From Anaerolineae bacterium (GTDB taxonomy: Bacteria; Chloroflexota; Anaerolineae; B4-G1; SLSP01): a stretch of DNA of 8,274 nucleotides. The position numbers and the translations under genes were made by a program. The stretch covers positions 1 through 8,274 of the forward strand of contig JAFGSL010000572.1 in assembly GCA_016934645.1 (NCBI GenBank). Direction: 5' to 3'. This document shows positions 6,779 to 8,274 of this stretch, piece after piece. Below the pieces are notes generated by a model, which was not told where the DNA came from, searched no databases, and saw only the letters and a list, made by a program, of their open reading frames with translations. Within the stretch, counting starts at the first letter, position 1, and the number at the start of each line of letters is the position of its first letter.

Positions 6779-8209
6779 TCACCGCGTTCCCTGCAATAAC
6801 CAATTGAGCATATTCATCATCAACGGCGCATTAAACTCACTGAACATATCTTCATGGAAGGCGTTGTCTGCGAGTACGACAACGCGCCCCTGGTTTATTG
6901 GGGCTGCCGCCATCAGTGTAAACGTTCCCGTCGTTTCACCAGAATCCAGTTGACCATTACCATTTTCATCCCCCCAAGCATCCGGGGATGTCGTACTTAG
7001 ACTTAGCGCGGGATCACTGACTTGGAGACTCCCACCCCAATTCATGTGCCAGTTCTCAAGGCCTTGTGTAATGGAGTGAGGTGTAAAAGATGTTACGTAG
7101 AAACTTTGTGCATCCCAATCATGCTGTGGCGAAGCTATGGGCGTAGCAGCAAAGCTGATAGCAAAGTGGTTGATTAAATTGTTAATATCTTCGTTAAGCC
7201 AGGCATCGCCAAGAACAAGCAGCCCGCCACCATTTTGGACAAAGTGAACAACGTTACCTATCTCGATTTCGGACAAGCTGTCATTTGGCGTCGCCAGAAT
7301 GAGAATATCATAACCGTATAAAGTCTGGTCGGCTAAGTTTCCAGAAACATAGCGACGTAGGGAGTATGTTTCCTTAACTTGCGCTTCGAATTCGCCAAAA
7401 TAGTGCCATTCTGGATGATCGGGATTGAGTTGCTGCGCGCGCTCCCAGGATAAAGTGCTACCTTCATTATGGGTTTCATCGAAAAGAATCGTTGGCAAGA
7501 GAGAGCCTTTGAGAATAAGGGGAAGATAGAGGCTTGACGCAGTGCGGATCGTGTTCATGACCTCATTTGTGACGATAGGTTCGTTGGTGTCAAAGACAAT
7601 GGTTGCGGAATTCGTAATAATAGTACCATGAGTGGCATCCGCGCGGGGGTAAATGGAAAATGATACATAGCCTTCTCCTCTGCCGCTGTCATCATTGGGG
7701 GGTAAGAAGCCAGCGAGAGGATCAAGCGGAAGTTCACCGGTGTCGGGGTCCAATGTGTCAAAAGCCCATTGCACCTGGCCGGACGTGTAGTTCAAATCCA
7801 CTTCGAGATCCACCCACCATGATTTTGCCTCTGTAGTCCGATAATCGCTTACGGTACGTCGTGTGTAATAGGTAGCTGTATCCTCTGGAATTGCGATAAT
7901 CTGCTCTCCCCAGGCAATCTCGGTAAGGTGGAATGTGCTCCAATCCAGGTCAGGATCAAGAGCATCGGTGACAAAGACTTGTTGTGCAGGGGCACCGGCA
8001 TCTGATTTGTTTTCAAAGTAGACAGTGTAATGTAAGGCACCCTCTTTGCTTATCCACCTTTTCTCCCCAACACCGGCTGGGCCGACTTTTTCGTTGGGAT
8101 CGTCGGAAGTTATATTTTCCGAAGTAGTGTCATCAGTCTTTTCAGTCGGCTTAGGCTGTGGGTTGAGTACATCATCAGGAAATCTGTCTTTATTGTAACC
8201 ATAGTAGAG
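6779..8209 (-). pseudogene. 5'-truncated surface protein: DUF7619-like domain plus DUF4350/GATase-like domain
   Basis: An uninterrupted frame of 476 codons runs from just after a TAA (8212-8210) to TGA (6781-6779). Its first part, from DPNEKVGPAGVG through HYTVYFEN, DALDPDLDWSTF, GFLPPNDDSGRGEGYVSF and NSATIVFDTNEPIVTNEV, reads as a DUF7619-like domain usually found late in long secreted proteins. A YLPLILKG linker follows, then ILFDETHNEG, YDILILATPND and NGGGLLVLGD, resembling glutamine-amidotransferase-fold (DUF4350-like) domains; the catalytic Cys/His of true amidotransferases is not apparent. DENGNGQLDSGE forms an EF-hand-like calcium loop. No ATG, GTG or TTG occurs in frame before GTG 7813, which would start mid-domain, and no signal peptide is encoded. 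The N-terminal part is missing, so I call it a remnant; a GTG-7813 product of 344 residues is the alternative. Confidence 0.65.
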
Positions 8210-8274
8210 TTATTGCACAATAAGAACATTAGGTAGGTTTAACTGGCGAAGCGGAAGTTGACTAGATTAAGCGC
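8210..8274. other. Right-edge segment without recognisable gene
   Basis: All three minus-strand frames contain stops here, so the preceding truncated gene does not simply continue into this segment in any frame. The plus-strand frames are also closed by stops. A short perfect inverted repeat, TTATTG and CAATAA around CA (8210-8223), overlaps the stop codon that opens the frame. Nothing else is recognised. Confidence 0.5.

Noticed and set aside
8231..8274. GTTTAAC and GTTGAC resembling integron attC core sites
   Set aside because: The expected paired R/L boxes and folded arms cannot be traced, and no integrase is present in the window.

Overview
The window looks like a piece of chromosome from a Chloroflexota-type bacterium (Anaerolineae/Caldilineae-like). 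This is an inference from protein style: a VanW-type peptidoglycan-binding segment fused to a beta-lactamase-like domain, a secreted protease ending in a GEVED domain and a C-terminal membrane anchor, a DUF7619-like domain, and an internal YLPLILK stretch of the kind I associate with secreted proteins of that phylum. No ribosomal or other phylogenetic marker confirms it.

Layout. Bases 1-287 are AT-rich, with at most the tail of an unidentified gene and a good sigma70-type promoter. A membrane-anchored beta-lactamase-like protein follows (288-1739, +); its SxxK motif reads GTLK, so the nucleophilic serine is missing. Convergent with it is a two-gene minus-strand operon: uppP (undecaprenyl-diphosphatase, 2605-3411), then a PstS-like solute-binding lipoprotein (1775-2608). 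The lipoprotein's GTG start overlaps the uppP TGA stop (GTGA), so the downstream gene is probably translationally coupled. The uppP Shine-Dalgarno lies in one arm of a perfect 7-bp inverted repeat.

Bases 3475-3630, between the divergent uppP and tRNA promoters, hold an imperfect large inverted repeat with MITE-like features: related terminal inverted repeats, a GC-rich hairpin in each half, and a flanking 7-bp direct repeat. It is followed by a complete small transcription unit: perfect -10 box, tRNA-Pro(CGG), strong intrinsic terminator.

From 3823 to the right edge all coding sequence is on the minus strand. A 908-residue secreted multi-domain metalloprotease (HEFNH motif) occupies 3823-6549. 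Its start is 13 bases from a 70-codon fragment resembling the C-terminal part of a type I restriction subunit (HsdR). That fragment is separated by tandem in-frame stops (TGATGA) from a 476-codon open frame holding a DUF7619-like domain and a glutamine-amidotransferase-fold/DUF4350-like domain. This frame has no usable start at its 5' end and appears truncated. The right third therefore looks like a patchwork of gene remnants upstream of an intact protease gene.

Functionally the left half is about the cell envelope (lipid-carrier recycling, a peptidoglycan-associated pseudoenzyme candidate, solute binding) and the right half about secreted or surface proteins. I see no CRISPR array, integrase, intact transposase or intact defence system.
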